The notes: generated by a model from the sequence alone, not told the origin. A stretch of DNA of 64,000 bases from Lentzea indica (GCF_012184385.1 NZ_VSRL01000002.1:45345-109344); one strand, 5' to 3'; positions 44,408 through 53,363 are shown, counted from the first letter of the stretch. Translations and numbers: made by a program.

Positions 44408-45761
44408 CGAGGCCTGCCAGCGTGGCGTGATCGGCCTCGGTCTGGTCGGCGTAGTCGAACGCGTACTTCGCGAACGCCTCGTCGAGGTCCTCGCCGCCGC
44501 CGTTCTGGAAGTACCCGGCGAGCAGCCGCGGGTCGAGTGAACGCGTGTGCGCGCGGGCCAGCAAAGCGCCGGCGAACCGGCCGTAGTCGTCGAGGTCGTC
44601 GCGCTTCAGCGTGGTCGCGTCGATCTCGCCCTTGCGGTTGCGGAACTGCCGCACGATGAACGGCCGGCCCTCGATGGTCGTCCAGCCCAGCAGGATGTCC
44701 GACTCCGCCTGCACGAGCCGCGCGCCGTGCACGATGCGCTTGCCCTCGTGCTTGGCGGGTTCGACGTCCAGGAACGGCTGCAGCGCCGAAGGACGTGCCT
44801 CCTTGGCTTGCAGGACGAGAGCCTCGGAACCGTTGCCGTGCAACAAAACAAGGTAGTTGCGCAGCCCGACACTGCCGGTGCCGACGACGCGGAACGCCAC
44901 GTCCGACACGCCGTAGCGCATGATCAGGTTCGTCCGCGACTCGCGCAGAGTGTCCACGTAGGACGGAAGCGCGGCGATCACGGCTTCTTCCGTCGCAGGA
45001 GAAACGTCCGTGAACGTCGGCGGGTTCGTGATGAACCGCCACTTCTCACCGTCGTGCGCGGTCCACTTCGCGGCGAACCGGGCGCTGGTGTTCTTGCGCG
45101 ACTTCTCCGCGGCCTTGGAGAAGTCGTTGACCAGGTCGTCGGCCTTGACCTGCGACAGCGTGGACTCGTCGCCCAGTGCGGTCCACGAGTCCATGAACGG
45201 GATCTCGGCGAGGTGCTTGATCACGGCCCGGTAGGCGCTCACGGCGTCCTCGGCGGCGTCGCGGCAGCCCTTGTCCGACACGCCGCCGACCCGGCCCGCG
45301 AGCACGAGCGACGCGACGAGCCGCTTGAGGTCCCACTCCCACGGCCCGGGCAGGGTCTCGTCGAAGTCGTTGATGTCCATGACGATCTGGCCCTCGGGCG
45401 TGCCGTAGAGGCCGAAGTTCGCTGCGTGTGCATCACCGCACAACTGAGCGTGAAGGCCGGTCGCGCATCCGGAGGCGAGATCGCCCGCCTGGAGACCGGC
45501 GGCACCGCGGAAGAACGCGAACGGGTTGGCGAGCATCCGCCCGACCCGCAACGGGATCAGGTGCTCCAGCCGCCCGTCGTTGCTGGCGTTCATGAACTCC
45601 AGCACGGACGGCCGCGAGGAGGCGAGCGAAGCGGCCCTGTGCGCCTTGAAGTCCACTGAGGACCGCAGCGCTCGACCCCGCGCGTAGACCTCGTCCGGCT
45701 CAATCCAGCGGCCCAGCGCAGCGGCGGCTTCAGTCCGAACCCGTTCACCCATACGAGTCAT
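44373..45761 (-). CDS. DUF2252 protein with kinase-like fold
   Basis: From ATG 45761 (MTRMGERVRTEAAAALGRWI) the protein has about 462 residues. It matches DUF2252: FKAHRAASLASSRPSVLEFM, then a phosphotransferase-like catalytic block LCGDAHAANFGLYGTPEGQI (Brenner-type HxDxxxxN equivalent) and VMDINDFDETLPGPWEWDLK (DFD metal site), and RVVGTGSVGLRNYLVLL. This suggests an aminoglycoside-kinase-like fold. Function unknown. The frame is open a further 42 codons upstream, but these look non-coding. Confidence 0.85.
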   Translation of the reverse strand: MTRMGERVRTEAAAALGRWIEPDEVYARGRALRSSVDFKAHRAASLASSRPSVLEFMNASNDGRLEHLIPLRVGRMLANPFAFFRGAAGLQAGDLASGCATGLHAQLCGDAHAANFGLYGTPEGQIVMDINDFDETLPGPWEWDLKRLVASLVLAGRVGGVSDKGCRDAAEDAVSAYRAVIKHLAEIPFMDSWTALGDESTLSQVKADDLVNDFSKAAEKSRKNTSARFAAKWTAHDGEKWRFITNPPTFTDVSPATEEAVIAALPSYVDTLRESRTNLIMRYGVSDVAFRVVGTGSVGLRNYLVLLHGNGSEALVLQAKEARPSALQPFLDVEPAKHEGKRIVHGARLVQAESDILLGWTTIEGRPFIVRQFRNRKGEIDATTLKRDDLDDYGRFAGALLARAHTRSLDPRLLAGYFQNGGGEDLDEAFAKYAFDYADQTEADHATLAGLVKNGKLPALVE

Positions 45762-45825
45762 CATGCCCGCGGCGGACGAGCCAGGAGGCCCGTCCGCCGC
45801 ATTTGTGACCTGGCCAGGCGGGAAA

Positions 45826-47076
45826 TCACCCCAAATCGGGACGAACGACCTCCGCGATCGCCTGCACACCCATGTCGATCTCGTCACGCGTGATCACCAG
45901 CGGGGGAGCGACGCGCAGCGTGGTCGCCTGCGTCTCCTTGCACAGCACCCCACGTGCGGCCAGTGCCTCGGAGGCCACTCGACCGACCGGGCCGCCCGGC
46001 GCGATCTCGACACCGGCCCACAGCCCGCGCCCGCGCACCTCGGCCAGCCCGTGACCGACCAGCTTGCCCAACTCGGTGTGCAGGTACGCGCCCAGCTCGC
46101 GGGAGCGCTCCTGGAACTCGCCGGTCTCCAGCAGCCGCACGACCGCACGGCCCACGGCGCACGCGAGCGGGTTGCCGCCGAACGTCGACCCGTGCTCGCC
46201 GGGCTTCAGCACGCCCAGCACCGCGCGGGAACCGACCACGGCGGACACAGGCAGGATGCCGCCGCCCAGCGCTTTGCCCAGCGTGTAGAGGTCGGCGCGC
46301 ACGCCCTCCTGGTCGAGGGCGAACAGCGCGCCCGTGCGGCCGAGCCCTGCCTGGATCTCGTCGTCGATCATCAGCACGTTGTGCTCGTCGCAGAGCCGGC
46401 GGATCCCCGGCAGGTACCCGGCGGGCGGCACGACGACGCCGGCCTCGCCCTGGATCGGCTCGATCAAGATCGCCGCCGTGCGCGGCGTGATCGCGGACTC
46501 GATCTCGTCGAGGTTGCCGTACTTGACGACCTTGAACCCCGGCGTGAACGGACCGAAGTCGGTGCGCGCGGCCTCGTCGGTGGAGAACGACACGATGGTC
46601 GTGGTGCGGCCGTGGAAGTTGGACCCGGCCACGATGATCTCGGCTGTGCCCTCCGGAACGCCCTTGACCTGGTAGGCCCACTTGCGGGCGACCTTGATCG
46701 CCGACTCCACGGCCTCGGCGCCGGAGTTCATCGCGAGCACCATCTCGGTGCCGGTCAGGGTGGCGAGCTCGCGGCAGAACAGGCCGAACTGGTCGTGGTG
46801 GAACGCGCGGCTGGTCAGCGTGACGCGGCCGAGCTGCTCGACGGCGGCGGCCACCAGGGCGGGGTGGCGGTGGCCGAAGTTCAGCGACGAGTAGCCGGAC
46901 AGGAAGTCCAGGTAGCGGCGGCCTTCGACGTCGGTGACCCACGCCCCCTCGCCGTGCGAGATGACCACCGGCAGTGGGTGGTAGTTGTGGGTGCTCCACT
47001 CCTCGTCGAGGGCGACGTAGTCAGCGCTAGCCAAATTGGTCGTCCCAGCGGTCCGGTGGTCAGCGATGGCGGTCAT
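45826..47076 (-). CDS. rocD: ornithine aminotransferase
   Basis: The 416-residue class III PLP aminotransferase includes FLSGYSSLNFGHRHPALVAA, NSGAEAVESAIKVARKWAY, IQGEAGVVVPPAGYL, MIDDEIQAGLGRTG, the PLP lysine in TLGKALGGGILPVSAVVGSR, and GEHGSTFGGNPLACAV. It transfers the delta-amino group of ornithine to 2-oxoglutarate, giving glutamate semialdehyde for proline or glutamate formation. The residues after YSSLNFGHRHP are characteristic of ornithine rather than acetylornithine aminotransferases. It is divergent from PPK2; no arginase or Lrp gene is next to it. Confidence 0.92.
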   Translation of the reverse strand: MTAIADHRTAGTTNLASADYVALDEEWSTHNYHPLPVVISHGEGAWVTDVEGRRYLDFLSGYSSLNFGHRHPALVAAAVEQLGRVTLTSRAFHHDQFGLFCRELATLTGTEMVLAMNSGAEAVESAIKVARKWAYQVKGVPEGTAEIIVAGSNFHGRTTTIVSFSTDEAARTDFGPFTPGFKVVKYGNLDEIESAITPRTAAILIEPIQGEAGVVVPPAGYLPGIRRLCDEHNVLMIDDEIQAGLGRTGALFALDQEGVRADLYTLGKALGGGILPVSAVVGSRAVLGVLKPGEHGSTFGGNPLACAVGRAVVRLLETGEFQERSRELGAYLHTELGKLVGHGLAEVRGRGLWAGVEIAPGGPVGRVASEALAARGVLCKETQATTLRVAPPLVITRDEIDMGVQAIAEVVRPDLG

Positions 47077-47216
47077 CCTCCAAGGCTAAGGGTGCGAACA
47101 AGCGATTTCAGCCGCGAAGCGTTGCGAACGATAGTCAAACGTTGCGTAGATTCACTGAACAGTGGCTGATCTTTGCGCAAGCGGCGGGAACAACGGTTCA
47201 TCGCTACGCTCCGATG

Positions 47217-48047
47217 ATGGCGACTAAGTCGGTTCGTGAAGCCCTGCGACTCGATGAGGTGGATCTCTCCACCCTCGACCCGGCCGGCCGTCCGATCGGC
47301 CCCAGGAACAAGAAGGAGGCGGCAGGCGACCTCGCGGCCACCGGGGCCGAGCTGGACGACCTGCAGGAGGCGCTGTACGCGGAGAACTCTCGCGCGGTGC
47401 TGCTCGTGCTGCAAGGCATGGACACCTCGGGCAAGGGCGGTGTGGTCAGGCACGTCGTCGGCCTGGTGAACCCGCAGGGTGTGCGCATCGCGTCGTTCAA
47501 GAAGCCGACTCCCGCCGAACGGCGCCAGCACTTCCTGTGGCGCATCAAGAAGGTCCTCCCCGAGAAGGGGCGCATCGGGGCGTTCGACCGCTCCCACTAC
47601 GAGGACGTGCTCGTGCCCAAAGTGGAGCGCCTGTTCACGGCCGCGGAGATTCGGGGACGTTACAAGGAGATCAACGCGTTCGAGAAGGCGCTCGCGGACG
47701 GCGGCATCACGGTGATCAAGTGCTTCCTGCACATCTCGCCCGAGGTGCAGAAGGAACGGCTGCTTGCCCGTCTGGACGATCCGAAGAAGCACTGGAAGTA
47801 CAACCCGGCCGACATCGACGTGCGGTCGAAGTGGTCCAGGTACCAGGACGCCTACACGCAGGCGTTGAAGAACTGCTCTGACACGCCCTGGTACGCGGTT
47901 CCCTCCGACCGCAAGTGGTATCGCAACTGGGCGGTGAGCCGGCTGCTGCTCGAGACCATGCGCGAGATGGACCCGAAGTTCCCGCCGCCCGCCTACGACA
48001 TCGAGGCCGAGAAGGCCCGGTTGATCAACAACGACCCGTTGCGCTAG
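47217..48047 (+). CDS. polyphosphate kinase 2 family protein
   Basis: The 276-residue protein starts at ATG 47217 (MATKSVREALRLDEVDLSTL); ATG 47214 is equally possible. PPK2 motifs: Walker A LVLQGMDTSGKGGVV, RIASFKKPTPAERRQHFLWR, Walker B-like GAFDRSHYEDVLVP, KHWKYNPADIDVRSKW and APWY-equivalent TPWYAVPSDRKWYRNW. It transfers phosphate between polyphosphate and nucleotides (AMP or ADP). The single-domain length fits class I or III. CGTTGCG occurs twice in the divergent promoter to rocD. Confidence 0.9.
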   Translation: MATKSVREALRLDEVDLSTLDPAGRPIGPRNKKEAAGDLAATGAELDDLQEALYAENSRAVLLVLQGMDTSGKGGVVRHVVGLVNPQGVRIASFKKPTPAERRQHFLWRIKKVLPEKGRIGAFDRSHYEDVLVPKVERLFTAAEIRGRYKEINAFEKALADGGITVIKCFLHISPEVQKERLLARLDDPKKHWKYNPADIDVRSKWSRYQDAYTQALKNCSDTPWYAVPSDRKWYRNWAVSRLLLETMREMDPKFPPPAYDIEAEKARLINNDPLR

Positions 48048-48135
48048 ACGCAATCTTCATTGCACCTATTGCCTAGTCGCGAAGATCTAGGCCACTGTGG
48101 GCTGCGCCGCCGTTGAGTATCCCGGAGGTGTGGAC

Positions 48136-49248
48136 GTGGGTGTGGACCGGCGACGTTTTCTCGGAGCCATGGGTGTGGGAGCAGGGCTGCTGATGACCGG
48201 AGGAACCGCGGAAGCGATACCTGTGACCAGGAGAGTCTTCTTCGGTGCCTACACGACGTGGAGCGGTGGCGCCAAAGGCATCGGCATCGGCACCTACGAC
48301 ACGGCGAACGGCCAGCTGAAGACGACAGGCGTGATCACGGGCGTGGTCAATCCGTCCTTCGTGATCGAGTCGCGCGACGGCCGGTTCCTGTACGCGGTCA
48401 ACGAGAACACCAAGGGCGAGGTCACCGCGATCAACGCGGGCTCGCTCAAGGTGATCAACAAGGTCGCGACGGGCGGCGCGGACCCGTGCCACCTGACGCT
48501 CGACCCGTCCGGGAAGCACCTGATCACCGCGGACTACTCGTCCGGCTCGTTGAGCGTGTTCCCGGTCAAGGCGGACGGCGGGCTCGGCGCGCGCACGCAG
48601 AAGGTGCAGCACAAGGGTTCTGGGCCCGACCCGGAGCGACAGAAGGGTCCGCACGCGCACCATATCGTGTTCGACCCGGCCGGCAAGTACGCGCTGGCGG
48701 TCGACCTGGGCGCGGACTCGGTGTTCGTGTACTCGTTCACCGCGGGCCAGCTCAAGCTCGTCTCGACGGCGAAGCTCAAGCCTGGCGCGGGACCACGTCA
48801 CATCGCGTTCCACCCGAACGGCAAGACGGCGTACGTCGCGAACGAGCTGGACTCGACGATCGTGTCCTGTGCTTATGAGGACGGGAAGCTGACGCCGGGT
48901 CAGGTGCTGAAGACCGCGCCGCCCGCGACCGTGCGCAACTACCCGGCCGAGGTGCTCGCCTCCGGCGACGGCAAGTACGTCTACCTGTCGAACCGCGGGC
49001 ACGACAGCGTCGCGCACTTCGCGGTCAACGGCTCGGAGCTGGCGCTGGTCGGCCACACACCGGTCGGCGGCAAGTACCCGCGGCACATCATCCTCGACCC
49101 GTCCGGGCAGTTCCTCTTCGCGGCCAACCAGAACTCGAACCTGGTGACGTCGTTCGCGGTGGATCGCGCGACCGGCAGGCTCACGCCGTCCGGGACGCCG
49201 CTGAAGACCGAGATCCCGGTCTGCGTGCTGCCCACACGACTGGGTTAA
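48136..49248 (+). CDS. secreted lactonase-family seven-bladed propeller (Tat substrate)
   Basis: I chose GTG 48136 because GGAGG (48124-48128) is seven bases upstream. The 370-residue protein begins VGVDRRRFLGAMGVGAGLLM, a twin-arginine signal, with cleavage after about GGTAEA. The rest is a YVTN-like seven-bladed propeller of the 6-phosphogluconolactonase (Pgl) family: NPSFVIESRDGRFLYAVNE, GGADPCHLTLDPSGKHLITA, GPHAHHIVFDPAGKYALAVD, GPRHIAFHPNGKTAYVANE. Being exported, it more likely acts on an extracellular lactone than in the pentose phosphate pathway. Confidence 0.88.
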   Translation: MGVDRRRFLGAMGVGAGLLMTGGTAEAIPVTRRVFFGAYTTWSGGAKGIGIGTYDTANGQLKTTGVITGVVNPSFVIESRDGRFLYAVNENTKGEVTAINAGSLKVINKVATGGADPCHLTLDPSGKHLITADYSSGSLSVFPVKADGGLGARTQKVQHKGSGPDPERQKGPHAHHIVFDPAGKYALAVDLGADSVFVYSFTAGQLKLVSTAKLKPGAGPRHIAFHPNGKTAYVANELDSTIVSCAYEDGKLTPGQVLKTAPPATVRNYPAEVLASGDGKYVYLSNRGHDSVAHFAVNGSELALVGHTPVGGKYPRHIILDPSGQFLFAANQNSNLVTSFAVDRATGRLTPSGTPLKTEIPVCVLPTRLG

Positions 49249-49288
49249 CGCCCTTCTGGTCGACCGTCCACAGTGGTACTCCGGCCCT

Positions 49289-50029
49289 ATGGGTCTTATG
49301 GCTGGAGTACTGGCAGTCGCTTTGCTGGCGCCCGTTCCGATCGCGCCGGAGTACGTCGCACTCGGCGACTCCTACGCGTCCGGGGCGGGCGCCGGTTCCT
49401 ATCTGGGCGGCTCGTGCCGTCGCAGCTCGAACGCCTATACGGCGTTGCAGGGCAAGGATTTTCCGTCGTTCAAGTTCGTGGCGTGCAGCGGTGCGACCAC
49501 GAAGTCGCTCAGGTCGCAGTTCAGGGCGCTCAGCCCGGCCACGACGCTGGTCACCATCACCGTTGGCGGCAACGACCTCGGTTTCGTCGACGTGATGACG
49601 ACGTGCACGCTGAACGGCGACAGGGCCTGTGAGAAACGGGTCGGCAAGGCCAGGGACTTCGCCCGCGACCAGCTGCCCGCCCGGCTCGACGCCACCTACG
49701 CCACGATCAAGGCCGCCGCGCCCGGCGCACAGCTGGTCGTCCTCGGCTATCCGCGGTTGTTCACCCCGGACGACGGGTGCCGCACCCTGTCCAAGCGGAA
49801 GCGGCAGGCGCTCAACGACGCCGCGGACGAGCTGTCCGGGGTGATCGCGGCGGCGGCTGAACGGGCCGGTGCGCGGTACGTCGACGTGAGGGAAGCGTTT
49901 GCGGAACACGGCGTGTGCTCTGGAGAGCCGTGGATCAACGCGCTGGTCAGTCCGACCGACGACTCCTACCACCCGAACAAGGCCGGCCAGGCCGCGTACT
50001 TCCAGGCGTTGACTTCCGGCCGTTGGTAA
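49289..50029 (+). CDS. secreted SGNH/GDSL esterase
   Basis: The 246-residue SGNH hydrolase resembles the Streptomyces secreted esterases/lipases. Block I EYVALGDSYASGAGAGSYLG contains the nucleophile Ser; block III is VTITVGGNDLGFVDV (Gly, Asn); block V is DDSYHPNKAG with the catalytic Asp/His. Six cysteines are placed as in the disulfide-bonded relatives (SCRRSSN, ACSGAT, TCTLNGDRACEK, GCRTLS, GVCSGEP). The hydrophobic N-terminus (MAGVLAVALLAPVP) is a short signal peptide. Confidence 0.9.
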   Translation: MGLMAGVLAVALLAPVPIAPEYVALGDSYASGAGAGSYLGGSCRRSSNAYTALQGKDFPSFKFVACSGATTKSLRSQFRALSPATTLVTITVGGNDLGFVDVMTTCTLNGDRACEKRVGKARDFARDQLPARLDATYATIKAAAPGAQLVVLGYPRLFTPDDGCRTLSKRKRQALNDAADELSGVIAAAAERAGARYVDVREAFAEHGVCSGEPWINALVSPTDDSYHPNKAGQAAYFQALTSGRW

Positions 50030-50041
50030 GTTCAGACTTAC
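50026..50041. promoter_or_regulatory. ArsR operator candidate
   Basis: GTAAG-TTCAGA-CTTAC is a perfect inverted repeat that overlaps the stop codon of the esterase gene and ends five bases before the ArsR start. Its placement suggests autoregulation of the ArsR/SRPBCC pair. Confidence 0.6.
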
Positions 50042-50046
50042 TGTTC

Positions 50047-50349
50047 GTGGAGACTTACCAAGTGGCGTTCGCGGCGCTCGGCGACCCGACTCGCCGCGAG
50101 ATCTTCACGCTGCTCGCGGCCGGGCCGCGCGCGGTGGGGGAGATCGCCGCCGAGCTGCCCGTGTCGCGGCCGGCCGTGTCCCAGCACCTCAAGGTGCTCA
50201 AGGAGGCACGGCTGGTCCGCGTCGAAGCGGAAGGCACCCGGCGGCGGTACTCCGTCGATCACACAGGGGTGGCCGCGATGCGCGACTACCTCGACGACGT
50301 CTGGGGTCAGGCGCTCGCGAACTTCGCTGCGGTGGTGGAGGAACAATGA
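50047..50349 (+). CDS. ArsR-family regulator
   Basis: The 100-residue winged-helix protein starts at GTG 50047 (VETYQVAFAALGDPTRREIF). The recognition helix is SRPAVSQHLKVLKEARLVRV, and the wing reads RRRYSVDHTGV. It lacks the metal-binding Cys motif. It is coupled by ATGA to an AHSA1/SRPBCC gene, a very common pairing in actinomycetes (SdpR/YczG-type regulators with START-like partners). Confidence 0.9.
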   Translation: METYQVAFAALGDPTRREIFTLLAAGPRAVGEIAAELPVSRPAVSQHLKVLKEARLVRVEAEGTRRRYSVDHTGVAAMRDYLDDVWGQALANFAAVVEEQ

Positions 50350-50816
50350 CAGAGGTACCCCAAAAGGAAGTGCGCCGATCGGTGCTGGTGAACGCAGGTG
50401 CGGACCATGCGTTCAAGGTGTTCACCGAGAAGTTCGTGACGTGGTGGCCGGCGGCGCACCACATCGGCGAGGCGGACCTGAAGGACGTCGTCGTCGAGCC
50501 GAGGGAAGGCGGCCGCTGGTACGAGATCGGCACCGACGGCGCCGAGTGCGAGTGGGGTGCCGTGAAGGCCTGGGAGCCGCCATCGCGGTTGCTGCTGGCC
50601 TGGCACCTCAACGGTGACTGGGACTACGACTCGGACCCGGCGCGGGCGTCGGAAGTGGAGATCACCTTCACGCCCGAGGGCGGTGGAACCCGCGTCGAGC
50701 TGGTGCATCGCGCGTTCGAGCGGCACTTCACGAAGCCGGAACGGGTCCGCGAGGGCGTCAGCGGTGAGGGCGGCTGGGGCGGAATCCTGCTCGGCTTCCA
50801 GCAAGCCTTCGTGTGA
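50346..50816 (+). CDS. SRPBCC (AHSA1/START-like) protein
   Basis: The 156-residue protein of the activator-of-Hsp90 homologue group has a helix-grip fold: RSVLVNAGADHAFKVFTEKF, TWWPAAHHIGEADL, EPREGGRWYEIGTDGAECEW, then WHLNGDWDYDSDPARASEVE and TFTPEGGGTRVELVH. It starts within the ArsR stop (ATGA). The ligand is unknown. In this pairing the START-like protein is probably the target gene of the ArsR regulator. Confidence 0.88.
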   Translation: MTEVPQKEVRRSVLVNAGADHAFKVFTEKFVTWWPAAHHIGEADLKDVVVEPREGGRWYEIGTDGAECEWGAVKAWEPPSRLLLAWHLNGDWDYDSDPARASEVEITFTPEGGGTRVELVHRAFERHFTKPERVREGVSGEGGWGGILLGFQQAFV

Positions 50817-50826
50817 TCATGCGGGC

Positions 50827-51609
50827 GTGAATTCGTTGAGGGAGGTCACGGCCACCCGGTACGTGACGCCGTTCCGCGAGGGCGGCTCCATGCCGGGCCT
50901 GGTCGAGGCCGACGACCTGGGCATGTACGTGGTGAAGTTCCGCGGCGCCGGACAGGGCGTGAAGGTGCTCGTCGCCGAGATCATCGTCGGTGAGCTGGCG
51001 CGGCGGCTGGGCTTCCGGATACCGGAGGTCGTGCTCGTGCACCTCGACCCGGAACTGGCGCGCGCGGAACCCGACCAGGAGGTGCAGGAGCTGCTGCGGG
51101 CCAGCGGCGGCCTCAACCTCGGCCTGGACTACCTGCCAGGCTCGTTCGACTTCAACCCGGTCGTGCGTGATCCCGGCGCCGAGCTCGCGACGAAGCTGCT
51201 GTGGCTGGACGCGTTGACGCTCAACGTGGACCGCAGCTGGCGCAACCCCAACATGCTGCTGTGGCACCGCGACGTGTGGCTGATCGACCACGGCGCCGCG
51301 CTGTACTTCCACTACTCGTGGAGTCCGGAGAAGCCTGCTACCCCAAAGAATCATTTGGGAGACTTCCGGTTCGACCCTTCCGACCATGCAATGCTGCCGA
51401 ACGCGGGCTCCATGTCCGAAGTGGACGCCGAGCTGGCCGCGAAGATCACGCCGGACCTGCTCGACGAGGTGCTCGCGCTCGTTCCCGACGGGTGGCTGGA
51501 GGGTGACCCGGCCGAACTGCGGCAGCGCTACAAGGACTTCTTCACCTACCGCCTCGCCCACCGCGGCTGGGTCGACTCGCTGGAGGCCGCGCGTGCCGCA
51601 CGTGTTTGA
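50827..51609 (+). CDS. HipA-like kinase-fold protein
   Basis: GTG 50827 opens a 260-residue protein of the short HipA-like family. The kinase-like elements are VVKFRGAGQGVKVLVAEIIV (Lys for ATP), TLNVDRSWRNPNMLLWHRDV (catalytic Asp and Asn), and VWLIDHGAALYFHYSW (metal-site Asp). It overlaps the DUF3037 gene by 17 bases. HipA-like/DUF3037 pairs are conserved together, but substrate and role are not established, and no HipB-like antitoxin is encoded here. Confidence 0.85.
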   Translation: MNSLREVTATRYVTPFREGGSMPGLVEADDLGMYVVKFRGAGQGVKVLVAEIIVGELARRLGFRIPEVVLVHLDPELARAEPDQEVQELLRASGGLNLGLDYLPGSFDFNPVVRDPGAELATKLLWLDALTLNVDRSWRNPNMLLWHRDVWLIDHGAALYFHYSWSPEKPATPKNHLGDFRFDPSDHAMLPNAGSMSEVDAELAAKITPDLLDEVLALVPDGWLEGDPAELRQRYKDFFTYRLAHRGWVDSLEAARAARV

Positions 51610-51979
51610 GTACGCGCTGCTGCGGGCGGTGCCGCGGCAGGAGCGTGGAGAGTTCATGAACGTCGGCGTCATCGTCTACTGCGCCGCACTGGACTTCCTG
51701 TGCGCGAAGACCTATGTGGACAGTGAACGGCTGCGCGCGCTGGATCCCCAGCTCGACGTCGAGATGCTGGAAACCAGCCTGAAGCACCTCACGAACTCGT
51801 GCGACGGCACGCCCGACGCCGGTCCGGTCAGCAAGACAACGGTTGGGCAACGCTTCCGCTGGCTCACGGCGCCGCGCAGCACGATCGTGCAGACCTCACC
51901 TGCGCACACAGGATTCACAGAAGACCCGTCGGCCGAGGTCAACCGGCTTTTCGAAGCACTTGTGCTGCCGCCCAGGTAG
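51593..51979 (+). CDS. DUF3037-domain protein
   Basis: GTG 51593 opens a 128-residue protein with the DUF3037 signature FEYALLRAVPRQERGEFMNV then GVIVYCAALDFL and the C-terminal RFRWLTAPRSTIVQTSPAHT. It overlaps the HipA-like gene and is probably its functional partner. The family is uncharacterised biochemically. The stop is followed by a palindromic sequence around 51995-52015 (GGGACGC.GCGTCCC) that may act as terminator. Confidence 0.88.
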   Translation: MPHVFEYALLRAVPRQERGEFMNVGVIVYCAALDFLCAKTYVDSERLRALDPQLDVEMLETSLKHLTNSCDGTPDAGPVSKTTVGQRFRWLTAPRSTIVQTSPAHTGFTEDPSAEVNRLFEALVLPPR

Positions 51980-52055
51980 GTTTCCTCGCAACCTGAAGGG
52001 ACGCGCTGCGTCCCTAGGTGCAAAGCGAAACTAAAGCGATCGGGGTTGGCGACAC

Positions 52056-53075
52056 ATGAGCGCTGGGTATCACCACGGCTACCAGCAGCCGCGGCGTCCC
52101 ATGCCGCCGCAGCGGCCGATGAAGAAGAAGAGGCGTCCTGGGCGCGTCATTCTGGTGCTGCTGCTGGTCCTGCTGCTGGCCGCAGTCGGGTTCGGTTTCT
52201 ACGTCGACTCGACGTTGAAGCGGATCGACGCGCTGCCTGACTACGAGGGTCGTCCCGCCGAGACGCCGGGCACCACGTGGCTGCTCGTCGGTTCCGACGC
52301 GAGAGAAGGCTTGACGCAGGAGCAGAAGGACGCGCTCGCCACCGGTGACGCGGCCGGCAGGCGCACCGACACCATCATGATGCTGCACCTGCCGGACAAC
52401 AGCGCCGCCAAGCCGGTGCTGCTGTCGATTCCGCGTGACTCGTACGTCGCGATCCCGGACAACGGCCGCAACAAGGTCAACGCGTCGTACGCGTTCGGCG
52501 GGCCGCAGCTGCTCGCGCGGACCGTCGAGGGTGCGACCGGCGTGCGGATCGACCACTACATGGAGATCGGCTTCGGCGGGTTCTCCGACATGGTCGACGC
52601 GGTCGGCGGCGTCGACATCTGCCTCGACCAGCCGATCAAGGACCCGCTGGCCGGCATCGACCTGCCCGCCGGCTGTCAGGAGCTCGACGGGCCGCAGGCG
52701 CTCGGGTTCGTGCGGACCCGCGCGTTCGCGACCGCCGACCTGCAGCGCGTGCAGAACCAGCGGAAGTTCCTGTCGGCGTTGTTCGAGAAGGTCAAGAGCC
52801 CGGCCACGCTCGCCAACCCGTTCCGCGTCATCCCGCTGATGAACGCGGCGTCCGGCTCGGTGTCGGTCAACGAGAACGACCACGTCTGGCACCTGGCAAG
52901 CGTCGCGCTCAACATGAGCGACGCGACGAGCGGCACGGTGCCGGTCGGATCCACGCCGACGGTGCCCGGTGCGGGCTCGGTCGTGCAGTGGAACAAGGAG
53001 AAGGCCTCGCAGCTCTTCGACCTGATCAGCAAGGACGAGCCGGTGCCCGCCGAGCTGATCGCCCCTCCGAAGTAA
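52056..53075 (+). CDS. LytR-CpsA-Psr (LCP) cell-wall polymer ligase
   Basis: The 339-residue protein has a short basic cytoplasmic N-terminus, one membrane helix (about 32-52, VILVLLLVLLLAAVGFGFYV), and an extracellular LCP domain: TWLLVGSDAREGLTQEQ, RRTDTIMMLHLP, VLLSIPRDSYVAIPDNGRNK, NASYAFGGPQLLARTVE and LGFVRTRAFATADLQRVQNQ. The conserved Arg and Asp residues for lipid-pyrophosphate binding are present. It attaches arabinogalactan or teichoic-acid-like polymers to peptidoglycan. Confidence 0.92.
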   Translation: MSAGYHHGYQQPRRPMPPQRPMKKKRRPGRVILVLLLVLLLAAVGFGFYVDSTLKRIDALPDYEGRPAETPGTTWLLVGSDAREGLTQEQKDALATGDAAGRRTDTIMMLHLPDNSAAKPVLLSIPRDSYVAIPDNGRNKVNASYAFGGPQLLARTVEGATGVRIDHYMEIGFGGFSDMVDAVGGVDICLDQPIKDPLAGIDLPAGCQELDGPQALGFVRTRAFATADLQRVQNQRKFLSALFEKVKSPATLANPFRVIPLMNAASGSVSVNENDHVWHLASVALNMSDATSGTVPVGSTPTVPGAGSVVQWNKEKASQLFDLISKDEPVPAELIAPPK

Positions 53076-53180
53076 CTACTTGGCGGGCTCGGACGTGGGC
53101 TCCGAGCTGGTCAAACCGGCCTCCTGTGCGATCTCTTCGAGCTCGCGCAGGAGGTCGTCGTAAATCGGCGTCGTTGACAT
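53076..53180 (-). CDS. 34-residue acidic ORF
   Basis: ATG 53180, preceded by GGGGGCAAC on the minus strand, gives a 34-residue peptide (starts MSTTPIYDDLLRELEEIAQE, ends SEPTSEPAK) that closes one base after the LCP stop. It has an amphipathic acidic helix (about 6-22) and a Ser/Pro/Glu tail, and its composition is unlike the shadow frames. Too short for family recognition. It could be a leader-like or regulatory peptide, or the precursor of a modified peptide, but there is no maturase nearby. Confidence 0.5.
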   Translation of the reverse strand: MSTTPIYDDLLRELEEIAQEAGLTSSEPTSEPAK

Positions 53181-53363
53181 GGTGTTGCCCCCTCTTGCGG
53201 ATCTTCCCCCGTTCAGGTGACGGGAGCTTACGCCTCTGTACCCGTTGTTCTTGCGCCTTATGCCATCACGACGCTAAATGTTGGCTAAAGCCACCTTGTG
53301 ACCAGGCGTTATGTGGGACAGCCACATGTTGATCACGCCGCGTGACGCCTACCGTTTTGAGGC

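Noticed and set aside
47101..47180. CGTTGCG direct repeats and TTTGCGCAA palindrome as rocD operator
   Set aside because: Two short repeats in a 140-base gap are weak evidence and no regulator gene is next to them, so they are mentioned only in the PPK2 entry.
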